DNA of 50,459 bases from Betaproteobacteria bacterium (lineage in GTDB: Bacteria; Pseudomonadota; Gammaproteobacteria; Burkholderiales; SG8-41): the NCBI GenBank assembly GCA_023266235.1, contig JAHFRL010000019.1, positions 1 to 50,459 on the forward strand. Reading direction: 5' to 3'. Under the pieces are notes generated by a model. It saw only the letters and a program-made list of their open reading frames with translations. It was not told the DNA's origin and searched no databases. The position numbers and the translations under genes are program-made. Below, one piece after another: positions 39,774 through 48,504 of the stretch (position 1 is its first letter; each line of letters opens with the position of its first letter).

Positions 39774-41390
39774 CTACTTCAACTGCTTGAGCTTGCGCTC
39801 GACGAACGCCCGCAGATCCAGTCCGAGCGTGTTCGTCGCCAGCGCGCGCTGGTAAGCCTCCCGCGCTTCCGGCAAGCGCTTTTCCTCCTCCAGCGAGATC
39901 GCGAGCCCCGTCAGCCAGCGGCCCGATTCAGGCGCGAGCCGAACCGCGATCTCGTAGTACGCGAGCGCCTCCTTGTGGCGCCCCTGCATCTGCAGCACGG
40001 TGCCGACGAAGGCGTGGTATTCGGGCCGGTTCTTCGCGTACGGCAAAGCGGCATCGAGCGTCGCCAGTGCTCCCGCCCGGTCGCCGCCCTCGACCTGCAA
40101 TCTCGCGAGCAGCATCGCCCAAGCCGTGTTCTCCGGCAGCGCAACCAGGCCTTCACGCAGAACGCCTTGCGCCTCCGCGCCGCGCCCGCGACCCATGAGC
40201 AGAGCAACCAGTGCCTGGCGCGCCGCGGCGTGCTTCGGATCGAAGCGCAGCGCGCTGGCGTAAGCATCGATCGCCAGCTCGGCACGGCCCTGATTCATCA
40301 ACTCGACCGCGTTGCGATACGCGGCGGACGCGCGCTCCGGGCGCGACGAATCCCGATCTTGCCGCTCAACCGAAATGCTGCTTTTCGGCGCATCCTGCGC
40401 CGGCGCGGCTGCCTGGCCTGCATCCGCGACGGGAGCGGGCGCCGCAGGTTTTACCTCGGCCGCGGGCGCCGCGGTCTTGGGCGCGGCTTTCGCCGGCTTC
40501 GCTGCCGGCGTCGCGGCCGGGCGTCGCTTCGAAATCGAGCTCGCCGAATCTGTGCGCTCCACCGGCTTGACTTCACGCGGTGGCGCTGCAGATTTTGCCG
40601 CCGGCTCCTTAGGTTCCTTGGGTGCAACGCTTGCCTGAGCAACAACCACCGGAGCCTTCGGTGGCGCCGCAGCAACCACTGGGGTCTTCGGTGGCGCGAC
40701 AGCAACCACCGGCGCTGGTGATGGCGGTGTCGGCGCCGGGGGCTTCACCACCGGTGCAGCGGGTACGGCAGCGACCACCGGCGGTTGCGGTGTCGGTGCG
40801 GGTGCCTCGGGCTTCTTCGCCACTGGCGCTGGCGCAGGCGGTGCGACAACAACCGCGGCTACTTGCGGTTGCGCGGCCGGCGCGCTTGGCTGGGGCTTGG
40901 CTGGCGGCGCCGCGGGTGCGGCAACGACCGCGGGCGCTGGCGGTTGCGGTGCCGGTGCGGGTGCCTCGGGCTTCTTCGCCACTGGCGCTGGCGCTGGTGC
41001 TGGCGCAGGCGCAGGCGCAGGCGGTGCGACAACGACCGCGGGTACTTGCGGTTGCGGACTCGGCGCGGGCGCTGGCTGCTGCGGCGCCGGTGCTGGCTGC
41101 GTTTCAGCGGCTTTCTTTTGCGCGTCGGCCGGCTGCGGCGTCACCTGGGCGAGCGGAGTACTTGGTGGCGATTTGGTTTGTCCATCCGATGGTCCGGAAC
41201 CCGGCCGCAACACGATCCATCCGGCCGCCAGCACCAGCGGAACGATCAGCGCCCACGCGGCGAACTTCCAGCGCCCTCCCCGGCTCGCGGGCTGCAGCGG
41301 AATCCCGGCGCCGCGGATGGACCCCTCGACGCGGCCCTGCGCCGCGCCGCGCTTGTCGAGGTCCTGCAACATCTTGTTGATCACGCTCAT
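39774..41390 (-). CDS. mshN: MSHA biogenesis protein MshN
   Basis: A 538-residue inner-membrane protein of MSHA pilus assembly. The N-terminus MSVINKMLQDLDKRG is the family hallmark. One membrane helix lies at about 42-62 and a very long Pro/Ala/Val/Lys-rich region at about 70-345, presumably spanning the periplasm. TPR repeats follow at about 355-520 (YASALRFDPKHAAARQALVAL; LPYAKNRPEYHAFVGTVLQMQ). The linker is much longer than needed for the fold and is built from DNA-level repeats. Last gene of the assembly operon, followed by a strong terminator; preceded by the cyclase-like gene. Confidence 0.92.
   Translation of the reverse strand: MSVINKMLQDLDKRGAAQGRVEGSIRGAGIPLQPASRGGRWKFAAWALIVPLVLAAGWIVLRPGSGPSDGQTKSPPSTPLAQVTPQPADAQKKAAETQPAPAPQQPAPAPSPQPQVPAVVVAPPAPAPAPAPAPAPVAKKPEAPAPAPQPPAPAVVAAPAAPPAKPQPSAPAAQPQVAAVVVAPPAPAPVAKKPEAPAPTPQPPVVAAVPAAPVVKPPAPTPPSPAPVVAVAPPKTPVVAAAPPKAPVVVAQASVAPKEPKEPAAKSAAPPREVKPVERTDSASSISKRRPAATPAAKPAKAAPKTAAPAAEVKPAAPAPVADAGQAAAPAQDAPKSSISVERQDRDSSRPERASAAYRNAVELMNQGRAELAIDAYASALRFDPKHAAARQALVALLMGRGRGAEAQGVLREGLVALPENTAWAMLLARLQVEGGDRAGALATLDAALPYAKNRPEYHAFVGTVLQMQGRHKEALAYYEIAVRLAPESGRWLTGLAISLEEEKRLPEAREAYQRALATNTLGLDLRAFVERKLKQLK
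40643..40712. repeat. 30-bp tandem repeat in mshN
   Basis: Two full copies (40643-40672, 40673-40702) and a 10-bp partial copy, starting CAACCACCGG and including CTTCGGTGGCGC. They encode a 10-residue unit of the form PPKxPVVAxA in the linker. In-frame length means copy-number change would alter linker length without frameshift. Confidence 0.85.
40771..41056. repeat. Long imperfect direct repeat in mshN
   Basis: Copy 1 is about 40771-40880 and copy 2 about 40924-41056; both contain GGTGCCTCGGGCTTCTTCGC, then GCGCTGGC-type hexamers, GGCGGTGCGACAAC and ACTTGCGGTTGCG. Copy 2 is longer by extra six-base Pro-Ala units. They encode the repeated PVAKKPEAPAP segment, so part of the linker arose by duplication. 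Confidence 0.8.
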
Positions 41391-41445
41391 GGGATATTCG
41401 CCGGGGGAAATCCGGGCTTCAGGAACGCGAATGTTTGCGGCGGCG

Positions 41446-42375
41446 TCATACTTTGCCCCATTGATAGACCTCGAATCCGTCCACTTCCTTGCCCGCCGGT
41501 TTGAAGCCTTCCCGCTTGCTCAGCAGCGCCAGCGCCGGTTTCGCCAGCGCGATGGTGTTGGGCAGCGCGTATTTCTGCATGTGTCCCGCGACATCGATCA
41601 CGTGGTCGCTCATCTGCTCCATCGGGATCGAGCGGTCGTAATAGACGCGCCCCGCATTGACGCCGCAGCGCACCCGGAAGTTGGCGCGGATGGTTTTCAC
41701 GCTCTTGTTGAACCCGTACAGGCCGGCGAGCACGCTCTGCGCGGTCGCGACGGCGGCATCGGCGGTCGGAAAACAGATCATCACGCCATCGGGCGTCCAC
41801 GCGGCCGTCAGCGCGCCGTTCGCGGCGATCTCCTCGTCGATGAATTTCTTGTATTCGCGGAAATCGACCTCGATCTTCGTCTTCTCCTCGCCGACCTTCA
41901 TGTCGGTCGAGCCGACCACGTCAATCGACAGAAACGCGAGTTCCCGCTGCATCGTTTCGAGTTTCTTCTTGGTCTCGGCCATGATTTCCAGCAACGCGGC
42001 GCGGCTCTTGACGCCGCCGGCGATGACGGTTCCCGCCGTCCCGGCGCCGGCCGCCGCATCGGTCGTGCCGGCGTAAATATTCGCCGCGGCGGCGAAATGC
42101 CGCCGCAGGCGGCTGAACACGCGGCTGACGACGAACGCCAGCACCACGATGATGCCGCGGACGATGTCGGGGTCTGATACCTTGACCGGGAGCAGGTCCC
42201 GCACGAAATTCATGTATTCCCTGTCGATCGCCAGCAAGCCGCGCACATACTCGTACGTCTCCGCGTTCTCCAGATACGGAACCCCGAGGGGCAGCAGAAA
42301 GAACAGCGCGGTCAGCATCGCGGCGATCGCGAGCAGCCGCATCAACCATGCCAATGGGCGGGCGGCGCTACTCAT
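41446..42375 (-). CDS. Membrane-anchored class III nucleotide-cyclase-like protein
   Basis: A 309-residue protein with two membrane helices (about 11-33 and 71-86), a short outside segment between them, a cytoplasmic linker, and a cyclase homology domain at about 143-305. Metal-binding Asp residues are in LSIDVVGSTD (Asp152) and TPDGVMICF (Asp196), and VRCGVNAGRVYY matches the dimer core. The transition-state Asn and Arg of true cyclases (N-x3-R) appear as Asp261 and His265 in DVAGHMQKYA, and the base-selecting Lys is not evident. It may be inactive, or use a different chemistry. It sits between mshM and mshN, with small gaps on both sides, so a link to pilus control is likely. Confidence 0.8.
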   Translation of the reverse strand: MSSAARPLAWLMRLLAIAAMLTALFFLLPLGVPYLENAETYEYVRGLLAIDREYMNFVRDLLPVKVSDPDIVRGIIVVLAFVVSRVFSRLRRHFAAAANIYAGTTDAAAGAGTAGTVIAGGVKSRAALLEIMAETKKKLETMQRELAFLSIDVVGSTDMKVGEEKTKIEVDFREYKKFIDEEIAANGALTAAWTPDGVMICFPTADAAVATAQSVLAGLYGFNKSVKTIRANFRVRCGVNAGRVYYDRSIPMEQMSDHVIDVAGHMQKYALPNTIALAKPALALLSKREGFKPAGKEVDGFEVYQWGKV

Positions 42376-42412
42376 GCGGGGTCACGCAACGTCCGGGGTG
42401 TGCAAAGAAGCA

Positions 42413-43315
42413 TCATTGTCCTAGCCATGCGAACAATCCTCGCGCGCGGCGCGCGGCCGGCGTGTCAGCCACGGCGGCCTTGACCTGGCGCGGCCCGATT
42501 TCCATCGAGCCTTCTCCATAGGCGAGCATGAGCGCCTTGTGCGCCAGGATATTCACCAGCCGCGGCGTGCCGCCGCTGTAGCGGTGCAGAAGCCTGACCG
42601 CGGCATCCGTGAACAGGCTCCCTCCCTCGCAGCCCGCGACGCGCAGGCGATGATCCAGGTAAGCGGCGATCTCATCCTCGCGCAGGCCAGCGAGTGTATA
42701 TTGGAACGTGATCCGCTGCAACATCTGGCGCGCCGACTGCTGCTGCAGCTTCTGATCGAGCTCGGGCTGGCCGAACAGCACCACCTGCAGGAGCTTGCGT
42801 TTCTCGGTTTCGAGGTTGGTCAGCAGCCGCACCGCCTCGAGCGTGACCTGCGGCATCGCCTGCACTTCGTCCAGGCACACCAGCGCGTGCTTTCCTTCCT
42901 GCGCGATCTTCATCAAGCCCGCGGTGACCGCCTTGATGAGCATGTGCAGGTCGACGCCCCGGTCGACCGCGACGCCGAACTCTTCGGCCAGCGCGAGCAG
43001 CAGTCCCCTGGGGTCGAGGTAAGGATTCGGCAGATAGGCGGTGACGAACCTGCGTTCCCTGCCGAACGCCATCGAGAGCCGCGCCACGCCGGCTTGCGGA
43101 TCGCCGCCGTCCTGCAGCGCGGCGAGAAAAGTCCGGCAGAGCATGGTCTTGCCGTGGCCGACTTCGCCGATGATCTTGATGAAGCCCTCGCCGTTGAACG
43201 CCGCCACCAGCAGCGTGTCGAGCGCCTCGCGGTAGCTCGAGCAGGCGAAAAAATAGCTCGGGTCGGGCGTCAGCCCGAACGGCAGTTCCCGGAAGCCGAA
43301 GTGAGTTTCGTACAA
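42413..43315 (-). CDS. mshM: MSHA biogenesis ATPase MshM (ExeA-like)
   Basis: A 300-residue AAA-type ATPase. MYETHFGFRELPFGLTPDPS at the start is typical of ExeA/MshM. Walker A is GEVGHGKT (about 50-57) and Walker B is ALVCLDEVQ. It likely helps insert or place the secretin. No peptidoglycan-binding domain follows, unlike full ExeA. 18 bp after mshL. Confidence 0.93.
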   Translation of the reverse strand: MYETHFGFRELPFGLTPDPSYFFACSSYREALDTLLVAAFNGEGFIKIIGEVGHGKTMLCRTFLAALQDGGDPQAGVARLSMAFGRERRFVTAYLPNPYLDPRGLLLALAEEFGVAVDRGVDLHMLIKAVTAGLMKIAQEGKHALVCLDEVQAMPQVTLEAVRLLTNLETEKRKLLQVVLFGQPELDQKLQQQSARQMLQRITFQYTLAGLREDEIAAYLDHRLRVAGCEGGSLFTDAAVRLLHRYSGGTPRLVNILAHKALMLAYGEGSMEIGPRQVKAAVADTPAARRARGLFAWLGQ

Positions 43316-43333
43316 ATCCTGCCGAAGCTCCGC

Positions 43334-45340
43334 CTAGCGCTTGCGTTCTTCGGACTGCGTGCCGAACACTTCCGAGCGGCCGCCCCACGAAAAGCCGCGG
43401 TCGAGCGTCTGCACGCGGGTGCGCGCGTCATCGATGTTCTGCGCCCAGTTCTGGTCGCTCTGCACCACCGTCGGCTTGAGCAGGATCACGAGCTCGCGTT
43501 TCTCGGAGGCCTGCGCCAGGCCGCGGAACGCTGCGCCGACGAACGGAATGTTCCCCAGCCCAGGCACCTGGTCGCGGGTTTCGCTCTGCGCCTGGCGCAT
43601 CAGCCCGCCGATCGCCACGATCTGGCCGTCCTTCGCGCGGATCACGCTGTCGGTTTCGCTGATCGTGTTGCTCACCAGCGGAATGATGAAAGTGCCCAGA
43701 ATTCCAAGGTTGAAAGTGGACAGGTTCTGCGTCACGCTGGACACCGAAGGCCGGACGTGCAGCACGATGTTGTCGTCGTCGCCGATGTGCGGCGTCACGT
43801 CGAGCGCAATGCCGGAAAAGAACGACTGCACATTAAAAGTCGGTATCGAGGGCGCTGCGGTCGTGCCGACGACGGCTGTTGTAGTGGAATTGCCACTCTC
43901 GATCTTGGTCACGAACAACGCGTCGGAGCCGACCTTGAGCACCGCCTTCTGATTGTTCATGGTGGCGATGCGCGGACTGGAGAGCGTATGCACCACGCCC
44001 TGGCTTTCCAGGAAGGTCATGAGGACGGCGAAATTCGCGCCCTGGAAGGCAACGCCGAAGAGCGATCCGGCCGCGGTCGCCGCGGTCGCCAGCACTTGCC
44101 CGGCCCCGCCCGGACTGCCAAACCCCACAGCCGCAGTCGGTGGCGTCGTCGTGGTGACCCCGGCGATACCGGCGGTCAGCGGCGTCGTCAACTGTCCGGT
44201 CGCCGGGGTTCCCCCCTGCAGGATGACACCCGCAGGATTGCTGCCAATCGACGTGCCCGGCGTCAACTGGCCGAGGCCGAGGGTTGCGTTGAGCGGCGTG
44301 AAGAACTTGGCCCAGTTGATCCCGGTTTCATAGCCGTCCTTCAGCGTGACTTCCAGGATCTTGGCCTCGATCAGAACCTGCTTGTCCAGCGAGATCTGGG
44401 AGGCGCGCAGGTAGTCGGCGATGCTCTTCAATTCGTCCGGCATGAGGCGCGCCAGAACCATGCCCGATTGCGGGCTGACGATGACCCTGCGCCCGCCCTC
44501 GCAGACCAGCTCATCGCGGTCGCGCGTTTGCGTGACATGCCCGTCCTTGCCGAGCCGTTCTCCTACGGTGCAACCGACCAGCGCGGCCAGCGTCGTGCGC
44601 AACTCCCTCCAGAAATCGCTCGAATCGGTGGTTCCGACCTGGGTGCTCTGCCCCGGGACCAAACCTCGTTGTAAACCGCTCGGGAGTGTGCCCGGCTCCG
44701 CGACCAAGCCGCCAGCCTGGCCGCCAAGTGCCTGGGTACCCAATCCGCCTACCCCGCCCACCCCGCCCACCCCGGTGGCGCCGGGGGTGCCCGTTGTCCC
44801 GGTCGTAGTGACCGCATTGGAACTGACGCGAAGGTCGGTCGAGCCCCTGCGCAGCGACGTCAGATAGTCGACCTTGAACATGCGCGTCTGCAACGCGGCC
44901 GGCAGGACGAAGATGCGCGTGCCGTCGATCCTGTACTCGTAGCCGTAGATCTCGCGCACGCTGTGCAGCACCTCGGTGATGGTCACGTCCTTCAAATTGA
45001 GCGACATCGACGCCTTGATGTCCGGGTGGACCACCATGCTGTAGCGCGTGCCGGCGACGATCGCGTTCAGCACCTGCGGCGCGGGCGCGTTGTTCACGAC
45101 GAGATCGAAGCGCGGCCCGGCCTCGAGCGCCTCGGGTTTCGGCAGCTCGATCGCGAGCGGCGGCAGCAACGATTGCAGCACGCCCTGCTTCTGCTCGCCG
45201 GCGGCGCGGTTCTCGGCCGCGTCCTTGAGTTCGGCGGTGATCTTGTCGTAAGTGGTGCCGTCGCGCGGCTGCCGGGTGCTGCAGCCGCCCAGCGCCAGCA
45301 CCGCGGCAAACGCCGCAATAGCGAATGTGACATTCCTCAT
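43334..45340 (-). CDS. mshL: MSHA secretin MshL
   Basis: Outer-membrane channel of the MSHA pilus, 668 residues. It has a lipoprotein signal (LALGGCSTRQ), a short secretin N-domain (VNNAPAPQVLNAIVAGTRYS; DVTITEVLHSVREIYGYEY), and a Gly/Thr-rich insert (about 190-220, GVGGVGGVGG). The secretin core contains IATMNNQKAVLKVG and ends in the family signature VPGLGNIPFVGAAFRG. The ATG overlaps the mshK stop by four bases (ATGA). Confidence 0.94.
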   Translation of the reverse strand: MRNVTFAIAAFAAVLALGGCSTRQPRDGTTYDKITAELKDAAENRAAGEQKQGVLQSLLPPLAIELPKPEALEAGPRFDLVVNNAPAPQVLNAIVAGTRYSMVVHPDIKASMSLNLKDVTITEVLHSVREIYGYEYRIDGTRIFVLPAALQTRMFKVDYLTSLRRGSTDLRVSSNAVTTTGTTGTPGATGVGGVGGVGGLGTQALGGQAGGLVAEPGTLPSGLQRGLVPGQSTQVGTTDSSDFWRELRTTLAALVGCTVGERLGKDGHVTQTRDRDELVCEGGRRVIVSPQSGMVLARLMPDELKSIADYLRASQISLDKQVLIEAKILEVTLKDGYETGINWAKFFTPLNATLGLGQLTPGTSIGSNPAGVILQGGTPATGQLTTPLTAGIAGVTTTTPPTAAVGFGSPGGAGQVLATAATAAGSLFGVAFQGANFAVLMTFLESQGVVHTLSSPRIATMNNQKAVLKVGSDALFVTKIESGNSTTTAVVGTTAAPSIPTFNVQSFFSGIALDVTPHIGDDDNIVLHVRPSVSSVTQNLSTFNLGILGTFIIPLVSNTISETDSVIRAKDGQIVAIGGLMRQAQSETRDQVPGLGNIPFVGAAFRGLAQASEKRELVILLKPTVVQSDQNWAQNIDDARTRVQTLDRGFSWGGRSEVFGTQSEERKR

Positions 45341-45864
45341 TTTTTGTTTTCCTTTGCAACGTTGTTACCGATCCCGTCGATACGGAGGACGCGGCGCTTC
45401 GCCTTGACGGGCGCGCGCCCGGTCTTCGCGGCCACCGGCTTCACCGGACGTTTCTCGACATCCGGAAATAATTTCAGCGTCTCGGTACCGCGCTCCGAGC
45501 GCAATACCACCCCGGCGGGCCGCACCGCCACCACGCGGGCGTCATTGAATCTGTCGCCTACGCCCACCAGTTGCCCGTCGATGATAGCGTACTTGCGCGA
45601 CGGCCCGAGCACCAAAGATTGCAGTCGCGGCGAAACGTCCTCCTCCGCCGCGGAGGGTGCGCCGGCATCTTTCGGCAGCGCAGCCAGCCACTCCCGCGGC
45701 GGGCGGGTCGGATCCGATAGCGCCTGGCCCCACGCCGGGGCGAGACAGCCCAGCGCCAGCACCGCGATGGCCCACCGCGCGCAATGCGTGCGGAAAAAAC
45801 GTTCGCAGCCGCTGGCCCTTCGCGTCGCCTGATGCGCCGGTCGCGTCGTCATCGCAAAGTTCAT
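45337..45864 (-). CDS. mshK: MshK-like pilus assembly protein
   Basis: A 175-residue protein: basic N-terminus, hydrophobic signal or anchor (about 31-46), then LSDPTRPPREW, the motif shared by MshK and PilP-like proteins. A small beta domain follows (SLVLGPSRKYAIIDGQLVGVG) and a basic Lys/Arg-rich tail. It should connect the inner-membrane assembly proteins to the secretin. Overlaps mshJ and mshL by four bases each. Confidence 0.85.
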   Translation of the reverse strand: MNFAMTTRPAHQATRRASGCERFFRTHCARWAIAVLALGCLAPAWGQALSDPTRPPREWLAALPKDAGAPSAAEEDVSPRLQSLVLGPSRKYAIIDGQLVGVGDRFNDARVVAVRPAGVVLRSERGTETLKLFPDVEKRPVKPVAAKTGRAPVKAKRRVLRIDGIGNNVAKENKK

Positions 45865-46601
45865 TCGAGGCGCGGGTTCGCCTGCCCGCTCAGGGTATAA
45901 ACGGTCAGCTTCACGACCGCAACCGGGTAGCTTTTCACGTCGAGGCTGGCGTCGGTCCAGTACAGGCGTCCGGGATATTTCTGCAGCTTCTCGAGGTACG
46001 GCAGCAGCGCAAGGTAATTCCCCCTGATGCTGATCTCGACAGCGTGCCGGTAAATCGAGCGCGGCGGCCGGGGGGGAGCCAGCTCCGGCAGGAGCGCGGC
46101 ATCCTGCGCACCCGGCGCCGATTTCGCGGGGGCCGGCGCCGGTTTGACGGGGGCAACGGGCGCCGGTTTCGATTGAAAGGCCACGCTCACCGGCAGCGTC
46201 TTGAGCGACACCAGCTCGAGCCCGGGAGTGGCGCCGAGCACCTCCCTCAATACCGCGCGCGCCGCCTGCGGCGCCGCGCTGTCGAGCTGCGCCAGCAGCG
46301 CGTCCGCCTCGACGATCGTGCGCTTGATGCCATCCAGTTGCGCCTGCTGCTGCGCGTTGGGGTCGCGTTCGAGCACCCCGGAAAGGTCGCGGATGTCCCT
46401 GCGCACGGTTTCGAGTTCTTTCTTTTGCGCCTCGATGCGCTGCGTGATCCCCTTGCTTCTCGCCTCATCCGTACCGACCAGCAGCGTGGTCAGGACAAAA
46501 TACAGCACGACCGCCGCCGCCGCGACGAGCCCCGCGCGCTCGCGCAGGCTCATGCGATCGAACCGGGCCATCCAGGGTTTCAACGCGTCTATGATCTGCA
46601 T
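45861..46601 (-). CDS. mshJ: MSHA biogenesis protein MshJ (GspM/PilO-like)
   Basis: A 246-residue bitopic protein. A membrane helix at about 25-42 (LVAAAAVVLYFVLTTLLVG) is followed by a coiled coil and a ferredoxin-like C-terminal domain (HAVEISIRGNYLALLPYLEK, typical of PilO-class). Pro/Ala-rich linker at about 155-180. I use the ATG at 46601; a TTG at 46634 would lie inside the upstream gene. Confidence 0.88.
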   Translation of the reverse strand: MQIIDALKPWMARFDRMSLRERAGLVAAAAVVLYFVLTTLLVGTDEARSKGITQRIEAQKKELETVRRDIRDLSGVLERDPNAQQQAQLDGIKRTIVEADALLAQLDSAAPQAARAVLREVLGATPGLELVSLKTLPVSVAFQSKPAPVAPVKPAPAPAKSAPGAQDAALLPELAPPRPPRSIYRHAVEISIRGNYLALLPYLEKLQKYPGRLYWTDASLDVKSYPVAVVKLTVYTLSGQANPRLE

Positions 46602-46614
46602 GGCCCGGCGCGCG

Positions 46615-47220
46615 CTAGAAGAGTTTGAAGGCAACGGAGGGCAACGGAAAGCCTGCGCTACCCGCGGCGCCTTCCTTTGCGCCCTCGGGTGTCAGCTCCA
46701 CCTCGCTGAACTGCACCCCGTAGGCCGCGAACTCTCCGTTCAGGCGCTGCGCATACCGCAACACCGATTCCTGGCGCAGCGACCGGCCCGCAAGGCTGAC
46801 GGTCTTGCCCGCATTGCCGATCTTGACCCCGGTCAGCCAGACACCGTCCTCGGAAATCCGGGCCAGGGTCGCGAGGTGGCCGGAATAGCCCTCGCTGCCG
46901 CCCCCGCCGCCGCGCAGCAGGTTCAGGATCTGCTGGCTCTCGTCCGCCTGCCACTTGAGCGCGTTGATCTGGGCGACGATGTCCGCAAGCCTCGGGCGCG
47001 CGCTGATCTTCTGCTCCAGCGCCTTCAGCTCGATCTTCGCCGCCGCCAGATCCGCATTGTTCAGCGCCGCTGCGTCCCGCAGCGGCGCGGCCGCGATCCA
47101 CGCAATGACGGCGTAGCCGAGAAACAGGGCGAGCATCGCGCCGAGCCCGCTCAGGGCGCGCAGCGCGGAAAGCTCCGGTGCGGCTTGCGCCAGCACCAGC
47201 AGGTTGATCTGCCTGCTCAC
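46615..47220 (-). CDS. PilN-like pilus assembly protein (MshI2 type)
   Basis: A 201-residue protein with the PilN hallmark near the start (SRQINLLV...). A membrane helix at about 26-46 is followed by a coiled coil and a periplasmic domain containing ISEDGVWLTGVKIGNAGKTV, a PilN-type strand pair. The GTG start overlaps the upstream gene stop by four bases (GTGA). Works with the MshI/PilM-like actin-fold protein. Confidence 0.87.
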   Translation of the reverse strand: MSRQINLLVLAQAAPELSALRALSGLGAMLALFLGYAVIAWIAAAPLRDAAALNNADLAAAKIELKALEQKISARPRLADIVAQINALKWQADESQQILNLLRGGGGGSEGYSGHLATLARISEDGVWLTGVKIGNAGKTVSLAGRSLRQESVLRYAQRLNGEFAAYGVQFSEVELTPEGAKEGAAGSAGFPLPSVAFKLF

Positions 47221-48167
47221 CGCGCCGCTCCCATGCCGCGCAACGCCGCTCCCAGCGCGACGAAGTAACGCGCCTGGTTTTCCTCAGGCGCGAGCTCGGG
47301 CGTCAGGGAAAAGTCGAACACGGAAGCGAGGTCCAGCATCTCGACGGATTCGGCGATGTTCTGCGCCAGATGTTCGCGCAGGGCGATGGGCGCAGGCAAC
47401 GGCGCCATCACGATGCGGCCGACCCGCATGAAAGACAGCGTGCGATGCAGGAAATCGAGCGAGCGCTGGACCTGCAGCGTGATGCGCTCGAACATCCGGG
47501 TCCGGCTCTCGTTGTCGCCCGCGACCGCCGTGGCCAGCGGGGCCTCGATGAAGCGGTCGAGGTAAAGGTCGCCCTCGAAGGTGAAAGTGATCTGCACCCC
47601 CTGCGCGTTGACCGCCACCATGCCGAGCGCCTCGCCGGGCTTTTCCAGACGGGCGGCGATGTTGCGCTGCGCCGTTTCGCGGATGTCGACCGCATGCAGG
47701 GTCATCTTCGCCTGGCGAAACGTCTCGGCACGCTGCCGGATCACCTCGTTGCGCGCCACCACGGCATACAGGTGCGGCTGGCGTTGCGGGACGTGCTTCA
47801 GCGTCGGGATCGGCATCCAGTCCACGGCCGCCTCTTCCACCGGGTACTCGAGCACCGTTCCCAGCGACCAGCGCACGCTTTCGGCCATCTCGGCCGGCTT
47901 CACCGCCGGTTCCGGCAGCACGACCATCTTGTAGTCGCCGCGCGCAAGCGGCAAGGTCCATTGAAACTGCGACACCGCGATTTTCCTGGCGAGCTGCGCG
48001 AGCCCGCCCGCCCCGAACTCGGGTTCAGACATGGTTCCGCATTTCACCACCTGGGGTTTGCCGCGATCCGCGCCCGGCATGCGAACGCTCGCCCCGCACA
48101 TGGCGTCAGGACTCGGGTCGACCCCGGTCCAGCCGGGCGCGCCGCCTTTTTTTACCCGCCACCACAT
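47217..48167 (-). CDS. mshI: MshI / PilM-like cytoplasmic actin-fold protein
   Basis: A 316-residue protein related to PilM and MshI, expected to bind the cytoplasmic tail of the PilN-like protein. The segments MAESVRWSLGTVLEYPVEEA, MTLHAVDIRETAQRNIAA and IAESVEMLDLASVFDF are typical of the family. The ATG at 48167 (MWWRVKKG) is taken; the frame remains open upstream through the divergent promoter region and mshA leader. First gene of the minus-strand assembly operon. Confidence 0.86.
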   Translation of the reverse strand: MWWRVKKGGAPGWTGVDPSPDAMCGASVRMPGADRGKPQVVKCGTMSEPEFGAGGLAQLARKIAVSQFQWTLPLARGDYKMVVLPEPAVKPAEMAESVRWSLGTVLEYPVEEAAVDWMPIPTLKHVPQRQPHLYAVVARNEVIRQRAETFRQAKMTLHAVDIRETAQRNIAARLEKPGEALGMVAVNAQGVQITFTFEGDLYLDRFIEAPLATAVAGDNESRTRMFERITLQVQRSLDFLHRTLSFMRVGRIVMAPLPAPIALREHLAQNIAESVEMLDLASVFDFSLTPELAPEENQARYFVALGAALRGMGAAR

Positions 48168-48328
48168 TTTGTTTCCCGTCCCTGCAACTTGCCTCCACAA
48201 TGACGCCTTCGCGCCGGCGGTACCGCGCGGCGGCCGATGATGCGTACCGGCTGCCGATATCCGCCCGTCAACCCACGATTCAGCGCGCGCTCCCTCACCG
48301 AAGCGAACAGGTTGCAGCCCGCGGCCGT

Positions 48329-48375
48329 ATTTTAACGCGATTGAAACGCAATAATAATTATAAATCAAGTATAAT
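48329..48375. promoter_or_regulatory. AT-rich divergent promoter region for the assembly operon and mshA
   Basis: The 337-bp gap between mshI and mshA holds an AT-rich island in otherwise GC-rich DNA. Toward mshA there is a perfect -10 TATAAT (48370-48375) without a convincing -35; toward mshI there is TAAAAT (48329-48334). The mshA leader would be about 120 nt and contains CGGGC-TGCG-GCCCG just before the Shine-Dalgarno. Lack of a -35 suggests activator control of mshA. Confidence 0.5.
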
Positions 48376-48504
48376 GTTGCTGGACGGGTAAGGTCCGCCG
48401 TTGTCGAGGCGGTCTGCCGTTCCGGAAAAGGGACCTGCCGGGTGCGCTGCGGCGCGCGGAATGGCCCCAACTTTCGGGCTGCGGCCCGTGCAAAGGAGAT
48501 ACTC

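Noticed and set aside
40622..42177. Ala/Gly/Arg-rich plus-strand frames opposite mshN and the cyclase-like gene
   Set aside because: All three frames are low-complexity readings of the same repeat DNA; mshN has a clear start motif and TPR domain.
48376..48504. mshA leader as a c-di-GMP riboswitch
   Set aside because: The leader can form hairpins, but I see none of the conserved GEMM sequence blocks.
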